Assembly: GCF_018687715.1 (NCBI RefSeq)
Contig: NC_056752.1
Span: 42,258,501-42,322,500 of the forward strand
Origin: Carya illinoinensis
Lineage: Eukaryota > Streptophyta > Magnoliopsida > Fagales > Juglandaceae
Direction: 5' to 3'
Length of the DNA stretch: 64,000 nucleotides
Part shown: in pieces, positions 35,476-47,546 of the stretch
Position numbering within the stretch: position 1 is the first letter of the stretch
How the letters are laid out: each line of letters starts with the position of its first letter
Made by a program: the position numbers and the translations under genes
The notes under the pieces: model-generated
Database searches by the model: none
Told to the model about the DNA's origin: nothing
What the model saw: only the letters and a program-made list of their open reading frames with translations

Positions 35476-35718
35476 TACACTTTTCAGGGGAAGTAATGTC
35501 TTGAAGACTTGTGCTGATTGTACTCTTTTTCCTTCGCTAAGGTTTTATCCCACTGAGTTTTCCTTTGCAAGGTTTTAATGAGGCAATCATAAAGTATTCG
35601 GCGATACACATGAATACTGTACTCTTTTTCCTTTACCATTAGTTTTTTTCCCACAGGATTTTTTCTTGGCAAGGTTTTAACGAGGCATATTCTTTAAATA
35701 TGTTCATCCAAAGGGAAG

Positions 35719-35930
35719 TGTTATAAACTATCTTGAATTGTATGATCACATTTAACTAACCGTCAAATGTATAGTACTAGTCGTCAAAAGTATAGTTTCT
35801 TTTGTAACTCTATATATATGGGTGTTTCTAAGTTATTTGGTATGAATCAATAACAGAACCTCTCTCTGAGTTCTCTCTTATTATTTTTCTACATTTGAAA
35901 CTTTCTCTTTATTTTAATTGATTCACAACA
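35719..35930 (+). repeat. 3' LTR of the short copia derivative
   Basis: 212 bp, the same length as the 5' LTR with six substitutions and no indel. Confidence 0.93.
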
Positions 35931-35935
35931 GTAAT

Positions 35936-37975
35936 ATTATTGTTAATTGTAGAAAATATAGTTTTTGAGACATGAATGGGACTGGGAGATGGAATAAAAA
36001 GCTCCTCCCTCGCAAGCGACAAAGAGAGGAGAAAGGGACCCACTGTATTGCGGGTCAACCATTTAAAGGTGGGCCTTGTCTAACGTGGACACACCAGTCG
36101 CCCAGAATCTATATATTTATTTATTTTATCTATTAAAACATAAAAGGATCCGGGCGGGCCTCACCCTTCCAATATTATCACCACGCAACTTGCGCTTGCT
36201 TGTTATCCCGTTATCTTCTTTCTCTTTTTAAATAAAAATAAATAAATAATTTTGTAATTCGCTGACACGTGAAGCAACAGTACCGCCTGTCTCCTTCAAC
36301 TTTTTCAGTGGCATCGTAAGATTATCCCTCCCTTTCTCAGCAAAAGATATTTATTACTGGCTTGTGAGGAAAGTGGGAAGGGTAGCCAATAATATTAACA
36401 AGATCCAATGCGAGAATGGGATGAGCAAAGAGACGAGACCGCACGAGCACGTGTCCATTTTTTACGTGGACACGTAAAGAAAATGACATCGCCACGCTGT
36501 ACAACTTTATGGGGCCAGCGCTATAAATGGAATACAAACGTGAAATCCGCCGTAAGAGGGTGGAGTAAAAGCCGGAACCCAGAGCCACAGGGACTGCTCT
36601 CAATAGTTGATTGCTTGCCTTTTTATTTTAAAAAATAAAATCTCTTTATAAACTGCGCTGTAATATTTGACCTGGCGAGTAGGTTTAGGTATTGTTTTAA
36701 AAGAATAAAAAAAAAAATCGTGGGACCAGTACACGTCACCTCCCGCCACCACATCTTGCGAACATGACAATAGGCCAATGCGAGGAAATAATTTCTCTCT
36801 ATCGGCAACTAATGCGGGACCCACAATACTCGGAAGTTCCGTGACCGCGACTCGAGTTCGCTTCCCGTCTCGACCGTCAGATGCTACACAAACGAGGGTC
36901 AGGATCAGGCGCGCTGATCGACGCAAACGAGCCGCTTGGTTCGGTGCCAGCTCGGACTTACACTCGTTCGTTGGAATATGGTCTCGGAGGTTTGGTTTGT
37001 TTATCGGGGCCACGTCGGATTCATCGACGGCTGATAAATTTCAAATGACTGATAACGGGAAGACCTGGTGCGTCGGATGGAAAATTTGGATCCCTTCAGG
37101 TGGTCCCACGAGTCAATTTCTAGAAATATATCATCCGTAATAATTGTGAATATATATAATGAATACATAAATAATAATAATAAATATAATAAACGTGGAA
37201 CCGAATTAATAATGAATATTGACCAGTTGGGAACGATATTTTCTGCGGTGACCTAGATTCCTTTGTGATCGTCATGTAGCTTTTACCAAGGTCTCTCTGC
37301 AACCGGGGATAACCCGTCGCAACACCTCGGGTAATTCAAGGGGGCCTGGTTCCTCATCAGAGGAAATACTATTTATTTCATTTTTTAATTATTATTACCA
37401 AATCGGTGGTGCAGTAAACATGGAACCTTTGCGGAGAAAGAAAAGAAATAGAAATGTCGCTGACACGTGGCAGTAAGGTCCGGAAAAGGTTATACGCCTC
37501 TCGAGATAAATTAGTTGGACGCTACAGATTTTGCCATGTTGGTTTTCGCAATTTAGAGCCGCTCGATATGTCTCGGATTCAACGGTTTAGATAGGAGAAT
37601 GTACTGTCGGGTCTGAATCGTGGCCGTTCACGAGGCTTTGAAGAGGGGTTATTAGCGACTCGATGATGAGATTGAGCGCACAAAGAGAGGACAGAAAGGG
37701 TTAGAGAGAGCAACGCAGAGTAGGCGGAGAGAAAAAAGAGTGAGAGAAAGATAGGAGGAGCTAGATAAAAGGAAAACTGATATCTTTTTCTGTCTCTGTT
37801 AATACAGCTTCGAGGAAGTCATAGTGAATCGGTTTGTAGCCGGAGATTGCTTCGTACCTCCAATTCTCACCGGTCGTGACCCCATTTTCAGCGAATTATG
37901 GTTGGTTTCGCTTGATGAGTTGCGTGATTAACCTTCTGGGTGTAGCTGATTTGGCGAAAACAGATCGACGCACTG
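35936..37975 (+). promoter_or_regulatory. Upstream region and leader of TIC
   Basis: Contains several G-box cores (CACGTG at 36267-36272, 36448-36453 and 37464-37469) and other ACGT motifs, including an inverted ACGTGGACACGT near 36464-36475. The last 300 bases (about 37670-37975) are purine-rich, with GAGAGAAAGA tracts, and look like a 5' untranslated leader. No coding exon upstream of 37976 was recognised. A leader intron cannot be excluded. Confidence 0.45.
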
Positions 37976-40900
37976 ATGGATAGAAATAGAGAAGTTAGAA
38001 GGGCAACCATGGCTGCTACGAACGGTTTATCCAGGCGTAGACATAGAAGTAGCAGTCTCAGAGACTCCCCAGGTGTGTGAATTTCTATCAGATCTACCGC
38101 TTCTCACCTGTACCCACTTCTTCGAGTCGAAGGAAACAACTTTGTTTCCTTTGATTTTTTCACGACTCTTCTTATCTTGTGGTGCACTTGTTGCAGAAGA
38201 AGATGGGCCCGTGGAGCTGCAAGAGACGGCGAGGCTAAGAGATCGAGGAGGGAGCGGAAAGAAAGATCGCGATCGGGATCGAGACCGCGACCGTGATAGG
38301 GATCGGCTGAGCCGTAGCAAGAGGAGGAGAGGTGATAGATTATTGCACGGCAACAACAGAGAAGATGGTGGCGAGGAGAGCTCGGAGGAGAGCGTGAATG
38401 ACGAAGAAGAAGACGATGATGAAGACGGAGCCGCCTCGGTGAGGATTATTCCCCCAAACCCGGCACCTATATCGTCATCAACGTCGATGTCCAATCATCG
38501 GAAGAGTTTTCCTCCTCCGGCCAAAGTTTTTAGGGCAGCGCCGACTTGGAAGGCCGCAGACGAGATGATTGGCGTGTCGGTACCCAGAAAAGCACGGTCA
38601 GGTAGAGCGGTGGAGGAGACGGATAGCGTTCAGGATTTAGTTTTTCTTTTCTCTCGTAATTTGTTTTCCAAGTTTTGTAGATATCCGATTTTGATGTTTA
38701 GTTTTTCTTTTTTGCTCTGTTTTTCTTCCCTTTCAGCATCTACGAAGAGGTCGCACGAATGTTGGGTTAGTGGCGGAGTTGGTGGGGAGCAAATTAATCG
38801 GCAGGCGTCGACATCACCGGTGAGACCTGGCCTCGTTTCGATGGCCACGGTCGCTTCACCAGCTCCGGCTTCACCGACATCTTCCAATGCTTCGATGCGG
38901 AAGAAGATGGTGCGCCTGGTTTCCAGACTTCCCTTTGATTCCCATGTGCTTTTTCATTCATTTTGTGGTTTATTAACGAGGTCCTCTGCCGTTGTAGAAG
39001 CCTAATGGTCCCAAACCACGGCCGCCGAAGTCGTCTTCCAAGTCGCCCTCCTCAGCTCAGGATGAGATCGAGATAGAGATAGCCGAGGTGTTGTTCGGGA
39101 TGGGGAGGCAGCCCCAGGGCCTTTGTAAGCTGGAGATCCTGGGCACCGATTCCATGAAGTTCGACCCAAGAGAAGCCAATAAATCCTCATGTGACGCCAA
39201 ATCAAGGGTCTCGTCGCCAATCTCAAACTCAGCGTGTGCAGTACCCCAGTCATCGTCTATTTTGCCTCAGAATTCTAGCTCCTCTGTCGCTCCTATATCC
39301 ACTGTTGGTGGGTAGACTGGGCCTTGATGGCTTACTGCATATTTTTAGTACTCTTTTGCATTCCTTTCTTTTTCTCGGAGTTGAATTTCTTTTCTTCCTC
39401 GAGTGACTAATAAAATTTGTGTCTTTGTTTGGAATTAGTTTCACCGAAGAGGAAAAAACCGCGACCGGTCAAGTACGACGACGAGAACGCTTCGATTTTC
39501 ACAGTCAGGAACGCTCCCATTTCGGCAACCACGAAAGCCGAGACCGATCAGCCAGTAAAAACTGAAACTTCCTCTTCCCGTAACTTGGAGAAGAGCTCGG
39601 GATCCGCTGTTGAAAATGGCGGAGCATCGTACGATTTGGCCAACCCCCAAGCGATACTGGCGTCGTCTGTGGCCCAACCGGAATCAGCAATCAAACCAGA
39701 ACGGCATCATATATCGGATTCGAAGGCTTTGACCGAGGAATCGGAGGAGAGGGACGTGGAAGTGAATAAAGAGGAGCCTCCTCGATCGCCCAAGAAGGAA
39801 TCGTCTGTGTTAAGATTGGATGATAATTGCGACGATGCGAAAGCGAAAAAAGCGTGAGCATTTTAGATTTTTATTTTTGAACTTTTCTGTCGAGAACTTG
39901 TAAAACTGTGAACTGATATCTGATTATTTTTTTTTTTCGTGGGTGGGGATGTTATGCAGGAATGCAACGATCTCTGTGGCCGAGAGTCACCAAGAAGAAA
40001 AGTACCAGATAGATCTGATGGTGATGAGCTTATAAAGACCCCTTTCTTCACCGAAATCTTCATCTGAAATTTAACGTTTTTTCTTTGGTTTGGTTTTGCA
40101 GGCTCCTCCTCCTGCATTAAGATCATCACCAGAAAGAGATGGTGAGATTGAATATGTGACCGTAGATGCTAAATCTATGGCCGCAGATGCGGATACGGTG
40201 AGTGGGCCAGCCTCTGTCGCTTTTTAAATTTTCCTCTCTGTGGTTTGTAATGGGTTCTGGGTAGATTTTGATATGTTAGCATTGTGTTCTGATTGTATGT
40301 GCAGGAAATTAAGCCTGCGGTCAAGGAAGATGAAAAGGCAGTTAAAATAGGTAAGGTAGAGGCGGTGAATGTTGAAAACGAGAGGACGAAAACTGCAGCT
40401 GAAGAAACCGAGTCTCAGAAGCCGGTTCTTGCGCACATGGAGAGGAACATCGACCTCCAGCTTGACTTGGAGAAGGCCGATAGGGATAGCGGCACCTGTA
40501 GTGTTAGCGGAAACAAGTTACACCACCATGTTCAGAAGCACCACCAGCAGCAGTCACAGCATGCTAACACCGATAGAAATGGTAATTTAACTTAAATAAT
40601 TTGTCTTTACTTCCAAAGTCCTTCTGGCTCAATTGTATTCCTGATTTTGTCTTCCTTTTTTTCGCAGCCCAAACGAGCTCTCTACCTTTGCCAATGCCCG
40701 TACCTGGCTGGCCAGGCGGTCTTCCTCCCATGGGGTACGGTCGGGTTAATTTGTTAAGGGTTCCTTACTCTTTTGGTTATCCCCTGTATGCTGGTGTTTA
40801 TGATAATCTTATCTGGGGACATGACACTTTTCTCTTCGGCAGATATATGGCACCTCTACAAGGAGTTGTATCCGTGGATGGGAGCACGGTATCTCCCGCT

Positions 40901-43862
40901 GCTATACAAGTATGCCAATTTTGTTTTTCTTGGGTTATGATTAGGCTCTTCAATTCTCCTTATTTGCTAACGAAGTTTCCAATTCCTGCAGCCCCCCCAT
41001 TTACTTTTTGCTCAACCTAGGCCAAAGAGGTGTGCAACGCATTATTACATTGCTCGGAATATACTGTATCACCAGCAACTCGCAAGGATGAATCCTTTCT
41101 GGCCTGCGGCAGCTGGATCGGCATCACTGTACGGCGCTAAGCCCTGCAATATCAATGTGGCACCTTCTACAGAATTACACGGAAACTTTCCAGGTAGGGG
41201 GGTGAACTCTGCACAGGACAAGGGGCAGGCGCTTGCTGTGTTTCCTGGTCATTCCGGGAAGGATAAAGGTTCTCAGGCAGCAGCCAACATTGTGGACGCT
41301 GCCCAGCGAAACCAAATTTTGCTTCAGCAAACTCTGCCTCCAGGAGCGCCTAGTAATATCTTGGTACGTTCTCTTTCTCAATTTGTATTTAATTATATTA
41401 TTATTTGTGATACTTTTGTGGATGTTTTCCGAGAGTTTGTGTTGTGCATTAAATTTCAGCATGCCCCTGCTTTCATCTTCCCTCTGAGCCAGCAACCAGC
41501 AGCAGCAGCTGCTCATGTCCGATCTGGCTCTGTAAAGTCTCCTCCTGCTGCCGGTGGTGCTCCTTCATCAAGTACAACTAGCTCTGCTGCTGTGAGTGCC
41601 TCAGCAACCCCAGCAGTGAGCTTCAACTACCCAAATATGCCTGGGAACGAAACTCAGTATTTGGCAATTTTGCAGAACAATGCATATCCGTTCCCAATTC
41701 CTGCTCATGTTGGAGCACCACCAGCTTATAGAGGAAACCATGCTCAGGCAGTGCCATTCTTCAATGGGTCCTTCTATTCTTCTCAAATGCTCCATCCTCC
41801 ACAGATTCAGCAGCAACAGCAACCGCCTGCTCAGTCGCAGCAAGGTCTACAAGCTCATCAAAATGCAAGCATTTCCAGTGGTTCTTCATCGTCTCAGAAG
41901 CAACACTTGCAGAATCATCAGCAGAGGGCACATGGAAATGGTGTCAACGGTAGCAGTGCAACATTGCAAGGGTTCCCTGCTCTAAAAAACCAGTCTTCAC
42001 AGCCACAACAGCTGCAGCACCAGCGGCAGCACCTCCCTCACCAGGCTCGTCAACTTGAGTCTGAGATGGGAGGAGAAGATAGTCCGTCAACTGCAGATAG
42101 CCGTGTTTCTCGTGCAAACACGAATGTGTATGGCCAGAATTTTGCAATGCCGATACACCCTCAAAACTTTGCTTTGATGACTCCTGCAGGATTGGGCAGT
42201 GCCAGTGGTCATCATACTGAGAAAAAACAACAGCAACAACAGCCGGGCTCAAAGCCTGTAGTGGAACCTCTACCATCTCAACCTTTTGCATTATCTTTTG
42301 GTTCGATTAATGGTGCTACTACAACTTCTGGACTTGACATTTCTCAGAGTAACGCGCTTCTCCAGAGCCTACCACCTGAGGTTTCAAGGCAAAGTTATCA
42401 TCAGATTGTGGCCGCCGCCGCTGCCCAAGTGGCCCAGCAGAAGAAGAATTTCCGCGTTTCTCAAGAAGGGAAAACTGGAGGCGGTGATTCTTCCAATATG
42501 GAAGAAGAAAGAAAGGCCATGCCAGGGAAGGTTCCTGTGACAGTCGGACAGTCTATTACCTTCTCTAGGCAAGATTTGGCTGACAGCGCAGTTACCACAA
42601 TAAAAGGCAACAATGTTGTTGATAGCTCTGCACGAGCTCTTAACCTTGGGTCTGCTCCTGGTCGGAATTCTGGTTCTGTTGTCCCTGCTGCTATCAGCAA
42701 TGTCAATGCTCCTGGTTCTCAGCAGCAACTGTTGCGGAATCAACAGCAGCAGCAAATGATTCAACTTCAGAAGCAGAATCAATTTGCTGTGGCAGCTGCA
42801 CCCAGTGCAGCTCGAAGCAAGACCCCTGCAACAAGCAATGGAAGTGTTTACTCAGATCACCTTCCTTCATCTTCTTCTATGGCCGCAAAATTTACTAATG
42901 CTCTCCCCACTTTTCCCCAAAACCTGGTTCAAACAAGCAGCAACAGCCCAGCTCAGTCTCCTCAGTGGAAGAATTCTGGACGTACAGCCACTTCACAGGT
43001 TCCTTCTCCATCTCTATCCTCCTCAAACTCCTCATCCCTTAAAAACCATCCCCAACACCAAGGTAGGACCCAACAAAGCCACACGCAGATATCTTTTGTA
43101 GCTAATGCAAAATCGTCAGCAGCAGTTCAAGGGCAACAACCTCCTAGCAGTAACCAGTCTGCATCTCCTCCGGTAATGGTTGGTTCGCCTACAACATCCT
43201 CGATGTCAAAGAGTGCTGGTGGAAGCCCAAGGACCACTGCTACCACTTCCACAGCCAACAAAGCTGGCCAAGGTTCTACAATGTCGTCTCAGCCAGCGAA
43301 GAACTCACCTTCAGTGCCCAGCAGGAAGTCATCTCCAGTTGGGGGAAGGAATGTTACGTCAATCCTTGGAAACCCTCATGTCGCCTCTACTTCAAGCCCT
43401 GCAACCAAGTCTCAATTGCCACAGCAGCAGCCACCACCACAGAATTTATCAAAACAAGGGATGCAGCAAGCTCAGCTGGTCTTCTCTCCCTACATGCCAG
43501 CACCAACTGGTACTACATCTGGACCCAGTGTTGGTGGATATTATCTTCAAAGAAACCGTCGAGAGCAACAGCAGCAGCCACTGGGATCATCGGGTACATC
43601 CTCAACTGGGATGTTGTCGTTGTGCCCTCCAGTAACACTTGCTAACACCAGCACTTCTGATCCTGCGAAGGCAGTTGCTGCTGCTAGCAACATGATAGGT
43701 GGCAGCTTACCCTCACAAGGTATTCTACATGTTACCCAGTTTGGTGGTGCCCAGTCCTCCGGGAATCCACATCAGCTTTTGCCTAGCTTCTCTTATGTTC
43801 ATGCTGTTCCCACTCCGGTTCAGGTGAAGCCGGCAGAGCAGAAACAACCTGCTGGTGAGTGA
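37976..43862 (+). CDS. TIC: Protein TIME FOR COFFEE
   Basis: TIC is a large plant nuclear protein that keeps the circadian clock running near dawn and links it to metabolism, stress and jasmonate signalling. Exons: 37976-38072, 38197-38601, 38737-38909, 38998-39307, 39439-39853, 39960-40020, 40102-40197, 40305-40581, 40668-40734, 40843-40909, 40992-41363 and 41460-43862, all GT-AG and in phase, 1,580 residues; the Arabidopsis protein is of similar length. Family marks: MDRNREVRR start, an Arg-Asp repeat near residues 55-68 next to a basic SKRRRGD nuclear signal, an acidic patch, NRKSFPPPAKVFR-like text, ADEMIGVSVPRKARS, EIEIEIAEVLFGM, PKRKKPRPVKYDDEN, LPMPVPGWPGGLPPMG, RPKRCATHYYIARNI and MNPFWPAAAGSASLYG. 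A long Gln/Ser/Pro-rich C-terminal half follows. Three introns are stop-free and a multiple of three. No enzyme domain is seen. Confidence 0.93.
38602..38736 (+). other. TIC intron 2, stop-free and 135 nt long
   Basis: GT-AG intron whose length is 45 codons and whose sequence stays open in the coding frame. If kept, it would add a hydrophobic, Phe/Leu/Ser-rich segment between ARS and the ASTKRSHE block. The family sequence shows it should be removed. Confidence 0.75.
40735..40842 (+). other. TIC intron 9, stop-free and 108 nt long
   Basis: GT-AG intron of 36 codons that stays open. Removing it restores GGLPPMGYMAPLQG, as in other TIC proteins. Keeping it would insert 36 residues without a frame change. 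Confidence 0.75.
41364..41459 (+). other. TIC intron 11, stop-free and 96 nt long
   Basis: GT-AG intron of 32 codons with no in-frame stop. Removing it joins PGAPSNIL to HAPAFIFPL, as in other TIC proteins. Confidence 0.75.
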
Positions 43863-46338
43863 AACAAAACCCCTTGGTGCTTACATTGCAAACATTGCCC
43901 CCCTTCTCTCCAATATTATGGGAAACGAGTGTAAATTGTAAAAAGAATTAATTTAGGCTAGTTTGTGTGAGGAGGCTTTTTGCCTTGAAAATGACAAATT
44001 TCATACCTTCTGGCAGCCTGAGAAGAAATGGAAGATGCTAACATTCGAGAAGTCACGGCGGTGGACGCATGCCCGTGTTGGTCCAACACAATTTTGGGAA
44101 TGAAGTTGAGCTGAGTGAGGAAGATAGTCCTCCGTTCAGTGTGATTGGTATGTCTATTCATCTGTGCACACTTCTGTTGATATCCTGACAGGGTTGATCG
44201 TTGATCGTGGATTTTAATTAAAAAAGCTCTATTGATTCTGCTGGGGTGAGGTTGGCAATGCGATGGAAAAGGAAGTAGATTGATATTTTGTAGGAAAGAG
44301 AGGAAAGAATGGTGTAGAAGGAGAAGGAAGAGCAAGACCTTTCTCTTCTTTTGGGGCTGTAATGGAGGTTCCTCTTTGCTGAATTCAATTGTTTCCGTTT
44401 GTTTTTTGGGTTCTAGTTTTCCAGGAAGAGCAGTAAAACAGTAATCTTTTGGCATCATATATATGCAATGGAGGTTGTATATGCATGTCTAGCACATACA
44501 AGAGTTAGTAAATTTTTTTATTTAAAATTCGCGAGCCAATCTCTGCTGCCTTGCGTGATGATGGTGCCGCTTCCTATTTGTTGAAGTCTTTATTCCCTTG
44601 TGTGTTCGGATGATATGCTATTTTGTTCTTAACGAGAGACAGAGAGAGAGAGAGGTCTATTTGTGGAACTGTCAACAAACGAAAAGAAGATGCTGTGAGA
44701 TTTGTGGCCTTCGCGCTGGCTTTGTCATGTTTGATTAGTATGTGTAAGAAAATGATGGGATTTTGTGCACACTGGAAGTTGAGGTGGACGGATAAGTAGC
44801 CTAGGGAAGTTGGTATGTGTGAATGAGCTCCATTTTTTGGATTCTTGCTCGGCTTTATATGGAGGGTTGGCGTGGGCCATACTCTGCTCCCACCTCCACC
44901 ACTCTCTATATGTATTTTGGATAATTACCACCCTGATTTGCCCAAATTTAATACCACAAAAGGCTCTGTTGACAAAAGTAGGTTGTTCAGAAGGGCGCCT
45001 CTTCATTGTCATTATCTGACACGTGGCACGTACCCATTTTGCGGATATCATGACTTTCATCTGTTGTATGATTATTATGTTAGGATATCATATTAAATCA
45101 AATTGACAGTTTTTCCAAGGTCGGATTCCAATCTTGCCCTTCCTTGTGGTCCCCATGAAAGAACAGGTATCAGCTCTGGACCCCAACTCCTCCCTAACTC
45201 ATGGCAGTTGGACTTGGACCTTCCAGAACCCTACTCAAAGTAGGACATGAAGTTCTGAGCTTCTGACATCCTGCCTGTATCGTAGACTTCCTTTGATCCA
45301 TCATAAATAATTGAATTCATGCAGTCAAGTAACCATGTTAGGGATTGTCCTTTTTAGCTGCATCTTAAACCTCACGTGTTTACACCTGTTCCTATTTCCT
45401 GTCCAATGTTTGAATGAAAAAATAAAAGGGCAGCCTCGGTTGAACCACGCTTTTAAAAACAAAATTAAAACGAAAAGGTTACCGAGATACAAGAAAATAG
45501 GCTCTGTATGTACGTCAATGCTGAACTTTGCTGGAATAAGGAGGAGGTGGGGGATATTGAGACTGGTTCCAAGTCACATATCTTTCCGCTTAAGATTTCC
45601 TTTTTTCTCTTTCGCTTTTGATGTGCCCAGAAAAGACAAAAGTTATTTTCTTTTGCTTTCCCTTAGAAGGACCCCACGAGGGAATCGGTTTGCCTAATGT
45701 ATCAGCAATTCAAACTTGGGAGATAAGGGCATCAACACCCTAAATTCTAAAAACTCAGGTTATAGCTTAAGCTATTTTTCACGATCACCGCCCAACAAGG
45801 CAAAACCATGCAACCACCCCCAATACTCAAAAACTCCATTGTCCTCGAGTTCCCACAATCCATAAACACTAACGAAGGTGGTGGTCCAGATCCAGGTCAC
45901 CCCGATAATGTTTGACAAGTGATAGCTCCCGACATCGACACTTTTGGATGATGGGTTTTTAAATTATTGTTTGAACATTACTTGCAAGCCACACCTTGGA
46001 ACTGTTCCAGCACCATTAACTTCTGTTTGGCTTGACATGGTGCAGAGATTTTTGTGTTAACTTTGACTCCCAAATATCTCTATCTCCTTTCTTTCATGAA
46101 AATTAAAAAAAGAAAAAAGAAAAAAAGGACCACTGCTGATGTATTTTTCGGCCCTAACGGTATGTGCTTGACATGAGTACAATGTATATGCTTGTAAATG
46201 TCATTTGTCAAATTTGAAAAGGAAAAAAATAAATAAATAAATAAAATCTTCCGCATAACAAGCATGTAGATGGAAATTAGGAAAAATATGACTCAAAGAT
46301 GTTGGCAGGCAATACTCGGAGAAGGAGGTATATATAAC
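43863..46338. other. TIC 3' UTR and intergenic region
   Basis: The first several hundred bases should be the TIC 3' untranslated region, including a possible last intron (donor 43855, acceptor ending 44016). A GA repeat lies at about 44638-44655. No other gene recognised. Confidence 0.5.
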
Positions 46339-46490
46339 ACTAAGAAAAATTCTATGTGCAGTCATTTTTTCGAACTCTTTTGTGCACTCCAATGATATGA
46401 TTGGTTGTGTATTAAAAAAATATTAATCCAGTCAATCACATCAGTGGAGTGCGCAAGAAGTGTGTAAAAATAATTGTATGTAACATTACT
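46339..46490. mobile_element. Foldback MITE, about 150 bp
   Basis: The left arm (CTTTTGTGCACTCCAATGAT, then ATGATTGG) and the right arm (CCAGTCAATCACATCAGTGG, then AGTGCGCAAGAAG) are inverse to one another around an A-rich loop, and the outer parts (TTCTATGTGCAGTCATT and TAATTGTATGTAACATTAC) also pair in part. Non-coding. Confidence 0.6.
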
Positions 46491-47327
46491 CATATACTAA
46501 TGATATGTGACCTGATTGGAGGGCCAAGCAGGGGCTTTCAATATCTACTTTTAGGTAAGTCTGTCCACGTAGGCTGCAATGGCTGGGGTAAGATTATTCA
46601 AAGATGCGATCGGATGAGTAAACATTGATGCAACAGGTTTTTATAGGTGGCCTCTTATCATGCCTCCCAACTAAATTTCCTCTACATAGTTGACCCATTT
46701 TAAAGAATAAAGTGCTTTGTATTTCTGAAAATATGCAAAAAAAAAAAATATATATATTTTTATTTAATAATAATCTCCACTTTTAAGTTTCTTGGCTATA
46801 TGTGACAAATCAAACTCCTTAATTTCTTCTTTTAAAATTTAGCATTTAATAGAGACGTACCATCAACTATGACGAGTAATTAATTTATCAACAATGGTGT
46901 TTACAAAATAACTCACATTTTCCTCCTAAATTTTCATCAATGGTGAGGGACGATGTTGAGATGAAAGCCTAGCTAGGCTGGACAATGCTTACACGGCACC
47001 AAAATATCCTCTTAGTACATGGTGTCAAATGCATATAACAGACCGTACCACAGATTAAACTCCGTCTGTATTGACACCTCACTCACATACATAAATACAA
47101 ACTTAATTCCTATAATCAATCATAAAAGCAAATAAATTTTTCTGAGAAACATAAACCACATCTCATTGAATTCTCTACACCAAAGGCGTTGATGTACGGA
47201 CTCGAGCAGTTTGAAGGGATACATCAGAGGCTGAGTGCCCCAGATCATTATAATCAGCATACCCTGAGTCTAGATTCACACCTACCTACGTATCTATACA
47301 CACATACACACACAGAGCCAAAGAATC
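46491..47327. other. Intergenic
   Basis: No gene or known repeat seen. The last 100 bases, with CACATACACACACA just before an ATG, could be a leader for the small frame that follows. Confidence 0.45.
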
Positions 47328-47546
47328 ATGAAATCATCATCTTCATTCTTAACCAGTAAAGATCAGAAAGCCTGCAAGAGTTCGAAACGACTATCTGATC
47401 CACTACTCTTCAAATTAATTAAGGAGCTTCCGATCGACGGTCGTTCCCAGCACTCTCACTCTCCGTCAACGACGTCATACAATCCAACACAAGTAAAAAC
47501 GTACTCGACTTATCGATCTTTGCTAGCTAGGCATTCCTTCCATTAA
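47328..47546 (+). CDS. Small hypothetical protein, possible gene
   Basis: A 72-codon frame rich in Ser, Lys and Pro, starting MKSSSSFLTSKDQ and containing SDPLLFKLIKELPIDGRS and HSPSTTSYNPTQ. I do not recognise it. Codon use and composition are more gene-like than the AT-rich surroundings, and a CA-rich, leader-like stretch precedes the ATG. A GTAAAA donor-like site after YNPTQ (47492) could end a first exon, with more exons downstream, but none was found. It may also be chance. Confidence 0.35.
   Translation: MKSSSSFLTSKDQKACKSSKRLSDPLLFKLIKELPIDGRSQHSHSPSTTSYNPTQVKTYSTYRSLLARHSFH

Larger units (their letters stand above)
33354..35930 (+). mobile_element. Short LTR retrotransposon (Ty1/copia derivative) with acquired sequence
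   Basis: Two 212-bp LTRs with TG...CA ends (33354-33565 and 35719-35930) differ at six positions, about 97% alike, and the element is flanked by a perfect 5-bp target duplication GTAAT (33349-33353 and 35931-35935). A primer-binding-like CGTTATCAGTACGA follows the 5' LTR, and a purine tract AAAGGGAAG precedes the 3' LTR. Of copia pol only the C-terminal end of the RNase H region is left. Between the LTRs are pieces that do not belong to a retrotransposon, including a protein kinase segment and an unrelated antisense frame. It must have moved with enzymes supplied by a full element. Confidence 0.93.

Noticed and set aside
38027..38494. 155-codon minus-strand Ser/Arg-rich frame
   Set aside because: Mirror of the Arg-Asp and acidic repeats of TIC exon 2.
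41944..42782. Several minus-strand frames and other-frame plus-strand frames
   Set aside because: Shadows of the Gln-rich coding exon of TIC; their translations are repeats of Leu, Ser and Arg.
44725..45060. 111-codon minus-strand frame downstream of TIC
   Set aside because: No recognisable motif, and overlapping frames on the other strand are equally long; probably chance.
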